From positions 1-60,383 of the forward strand of contig JAPOYJ010000083.1 in assembly GCA_026706635.1 (NCBI GenBank): a DNA stretch of 60,383 nt, given 5' to 3'. The stretch comes from Gemmatimonadota bacterium. GTDB taxonomy: Bacteria > Gemmatimonadota > Gemmatimonadetes > Longimicrobiales > Gaopeijiaceae. Below the pieces are notes generated by a model. The model saw only the letters and a program-made list of their open reading frames with translations. It ran no database searches and was not told the origin of the DNA. A program made the position numbers and the translations under genes. Position 1 is the stretch's first letter. Every line of letters starts with the position of its first letter. This document shows positions 58,177 to 60,383 of the stretch, in pieces.

Positions 58177-58782
58177 TCACACTTCGATCCGCCACGCGCA
58201 GGGGTGCCCCTCGCCCTCGCTCCGGCAGCTCACCTTCACCATCCTCAGGTCCTTGCCGATTGCGCGATCCAGGGCGCGCTGGCAGAAGCCGGTGACGATC
58301 GCGCAGACGTCGCCGCTCGGATCCAGCCTCGCCAACGGGGAGTCCGCAGCCTCGAGGCGCGAGCTGCCAGCCTCGAAGGAGCCCACGCCGCGGCCGAAGA
58401 GATCCTCCAGATTGCGCTCGATCGTGCGCTTGGCGTGGTCCAGCCGACCCTCCCTAGCCTGCCACCGTCTGCGCTTGGGGATGCAGCCGTCGGCCAGGTA
58501 GGTGCCCGCCGCGTAGAGGATCGCGGCCGCGTCGGAACGCCGCACCACGACGCCGATCAGCTGCGCCAGCTCGTCGTGAGCCAGGCCCTTCCCCTGGCGC
58601 GAGCGTTCGCTGTAGAGCTGGATCTGCCTCTCCACCACCCCGCTCAGCCCAAGGCGCCGAGGCATCGTGTGGCCGAAGATCTCGTCCTCGAGGGTCTCGT
58701 CGGGGCGGTCGATCGCCTGCATCGCGCTGAGCACGGCTGCGGCGACGTCCGCGTCCACCGGCTGTACTCGGGTATCGGTCAA
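58177..58782 (-). CDS. V4R-domain-like protein
   Basis: A 201-residue protein. The C-terminal segment DVCAIVTGFCQRALDRAIGK with MVKVSCRSEGEGHPCAWRIE has the cysteine/glycine pattern of the V4R (hydrocarbon-binding) domain. The N-terminal part is helical. V4R proteins bind small hydrophobic ligands or metals; role unknown. Between it and the IS110 gene (58783-58956) no complete gene is seen, only a frame with RKGHKRMRRKD. Confidence 0.6.
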   Translation of the reverse strand: MTDTRVQPVDADVAAAVLSAMQAIDRPDETLEDEIFGHTMPRRLGLSGVVERQIQLYSERSRQGKGLAHDELAQLIGVVVRRSDAAAILYAAGTYLADGCIPKRRRWQAREGRLDHAKRTIERNLEDLFGRGVGSFEAGSSRLEAADSPLARLDPSGDVCAIVTGFCQRALDRAIGKDLRMVKVSCRSEGEGHPCAWRIEV

Positions 58783-58956
58783 GTAGCCCCGCGCTCTCTG
58801 GACGCCTCAGGAATCGCGAACACTACCTCCCGGAGCGGCTGAACGTCAACCCTTTAGCAGTATCCATGTCAACCGGCCCCCGGGGTTTCTCGAAGGCGAC
58901 ATTCCCGGCGGCGTCCTTGCGACGCATCCTCTTGTGCCCCTTCCGTCTGTACCAGA

Positions 58957-59958
58957 TCATCTGTGGACCGTCGCTGAAGCGGGGAGCGGTGGGAACGCCG
59001 GGCGGGAGCATCCCCGCGGCGGGCTCTCCGTCCAGGTGCGGTCCTGCCGCACGAGGGCGTTGGCAAGGATGAGGAGCTTCCTCATCACGGCCGTCAGAGC
59101 GACCTTCGGCGGCTTCCCGGCGGCTCGGAGCGCCTCGTACTTCCGCTTCAGGTCGGGATTGTGGCGGACCGCAGCCAGGGCGGGCATGAACAGGAGCCTG
59201 CGGACCCGGTGCCTGCCGCCCTGGATGAAGCTGCGGCCCTTCCATTTTCCGGACTCCCGGGTGATCGGAGCGAGTCCGGCAAGGCTGGCGGCACGGGCAC
59301 CCGTGAGCGCACCCAGCTCGGGCATCAGGACGATCAGCCCTGCGGCGGTGACGTCCGAGATGCCGGGGATGGAGGTCAGGATCTCGGCCCGGCGCTCCAG
59401 CGCCTTCTCTTCTCCGAGCCGACGCCGGATCTCGGCGTCGACGACCTTCAGCTGACGATCGATCTGCCTCAGCCTCTGCCTGCTGAGCCGTTTGCCCACG
59501 GCAGTGCGCAGGTGCTTGCTGCGGTTGAGTGTGGCGGTCCGGTCCCTGCGCAGCGCGTCGCGGACCTGCTGGAGCTCGGCGAGGTCGCGCTGCCCCTCCG
59601 ATCTCGCCTCGGTCGGGCGCAGGTCTTCGATCGCAGCCGCCATGGTGGCCAGCACGCTGGCGTCCACCGCGTCGGTCTTGGCGCGTCGGCCCAGGGACCG
59701 GGCGAAGGACCGGGCGTGGAAGGGGTTGATCGCGTAAATGGGGAGCCCTGCTCCCAGGAGGGCGTCCTCGAGGTCGCGATGGAAGGGTCCCGAGGGTTCG
59801 TACGCGATCCGGTCCACCTCGGAGCCGACCCAGACGATCAGCTTCTGGAAACCGGCACCGTCGTTGGAGAACCGGGCCGCCTCTCCCTCGGGGGCGGCGA
59901 AGGCGTCGAGCCAGTCCCTGGAGACGTCGATCCCGATGGTGCGGAGGATGGTGCTCAT
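58957..59958 (-). CDS. IS110-family transposase (DEDD)
   Basis: A 333-residue transposase. N-terminal RuvC-like DEDD domain: GIDVSRDWLD (Asp), IAYEPSGPFHR (Glu), KTDAVDASVL (two Asp). The C-terminal Tnp20 region has LTSIPGISDVTAAGLIVLMP and FIQGGRHRVRRLLFM with the serine-like SLAGLAPITRESG motif. IS110 elements lack terminal repeats, so ends are not visible. ATG at 59958. Frame intact. Confidence 0.93.
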   Translation of the reverse strand: MSTILRTIGIDVSRDWLDAFAAPEGEAARFSNDGAGFQKLIVWVGSEVDRIAYEPSGPFHRDLEDALLGAGLPIYAINPFHARSFARSLGRRAKTDAVDASVLATMAAAIEDLRPTEARSEGQRDLAELQQVRDALRRDRTATLNRSKHLRTAVGKRLSRQRLRQIDRQLKVVDAEIRRRLGEEKALERRAEILTSIPGISDVTAAGLIVLMPELGALTGARAASLAGLAPITRESGKWKGRSFIQGGRHRVRRLLFMPALAAVRHNPDLKRKYEALRAAGKPPKVALTAVMRKLLILANALVRQDRTWTESPPRGCSRPAFPPLPASATVHR

Positions 59959-60215
59959 GTGTTCTTCCCTCTCCTGTGCTTGTCGTGCGAGCCTCGATGC
60001 TCGTGTATCCATTCAGGACATGCGGGAGGAACGGTGGCGACCAAACTCATTTGCGGCCCCTCACGGCCAAGCCTGAAACGGTCCGGCCACCGTCCGTGCT
60101 GGATGCCCGCTCCGGCGACGCTGGGCCTCGCCTCCGCGGCCATCCAGCAGACCAAGCCACCCTCGCGTGGCACACACCTGAAAAACCAGCGAACTTCCCC
60201 AAGAATGGAACAGAC

Positions 60216-60250
60216 AAGCCCGTGGTCAAACCTCCCACGGCATTCGCCCG
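60216..60250 (+). repeat. Repeat-family head fragment
   Basis: AGCCCGTGGTCAAACCTCCC then ACGGCATTCG matches the head of the full element with one mismatch; the next bases diverge. The remaining 59959-60383 sequence after the IS110 gene shows no gene. Confidence 0.75.
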
Positions 60251-60383
60251 GCGGAGCATCCCTACTTCCATGAGAAGGCCAACAATACAATGCCGACGTG
60301 GCGGCTCCGCGTGAGCGGGCGGGTGCCCTGCCTCGTCGGATGCGAGGGTTGGTGTGGTGGTGGTGGTGCGATGCCTTGGAGGG

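Noticed and set aside
58823-58956. A small gene between the V4R-like and IS110 genes
   Set aside because: A minus-strand frame with RKGHKRMRRKD looks protein-like but has no clear start and overlaps the transposase end.

Overview
The window looks like a chromosome segment of a GC-rich, aerobic, Gram-negative bacterium, most likely a Gemmatimonadota-like lineage. This is inferred from a full actABCDEF (alternative complex III) operon, many GTG/TTG starts, lipoproteins and general gene style; no rRNA or other marker settles it. No rRNA, tRNA or CRISPR array was seen.

Layout. 1-10 kb: a VapBC-type toxin-antitoxin pair, an LRR lipoprotein, a peroxiredoxin gene with an in-frame TGA at the peroxidatic cysteine position (candidate selenoprotein), a TlpA-like thioredoxin, a small lipoprotein behind a sigma-54-like promoter, a histidine kinase fused to its own response regulator and DNA-binding domain, a large Ig-like lipoprotein and a DsbD/CcdA-type membrane protein. 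10.4-18.1 kb: the actA-F respiratory operon. 18.2-36.7 kb: an accessory island with a decayed restriction-modification locus, an IS21 remnant interrupted by an intact ISNCY-type IS, five or six toxin-antitoxin loci, two ATPase-plus-nuclease gene pairs that look like defence systems, a DUF499 remnant, a GTPase gene split by a small repeat element, and prophage or integrase debris (integrase, primase-polymerase, portal protein). It ends with a Fic protein. 36.8-58.8 kb: housekeeping genes (tRNA/rRNA methyltransferase, MFS exporter, acyl-CoA dehydrogenases, glycine cleavage GcvH and GcvP, lipoate ligase, ExbB, lytic transglycosylase, cold-shock protein, DNA polymerase I, DUF1326/DUF2182 pair, heme A synthase, DUF420). 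58.9-60.0 kb: an IS110-family transposase.

Scattered through the whole window is a repeat family of about 35-250 bp with TAGCAG...CTGCTA ends, a small hairpin head, an AT-rich core of TGTAA/TTTACA motifs and a tail ending GAGATTATCCACGG. Several copies sit exactly on TAG stop codons; one splits the GTPase gene. It behaves like a miniature transposable element.

Functional links: ActA-F passes electrons from quinol to a downstream acceptor; CtaA and the DUF420 protein (57 kb) would serve a heme-copper oxidase not in this window. The lipoate ligase near gcvH/gcvP could lipoylate GcvH. The thioredoxin-like protein and the DsbD-like protein plausibly form an extracytoplasmic thiol-redox system alongside the putative seleno-peroxiredoxin.
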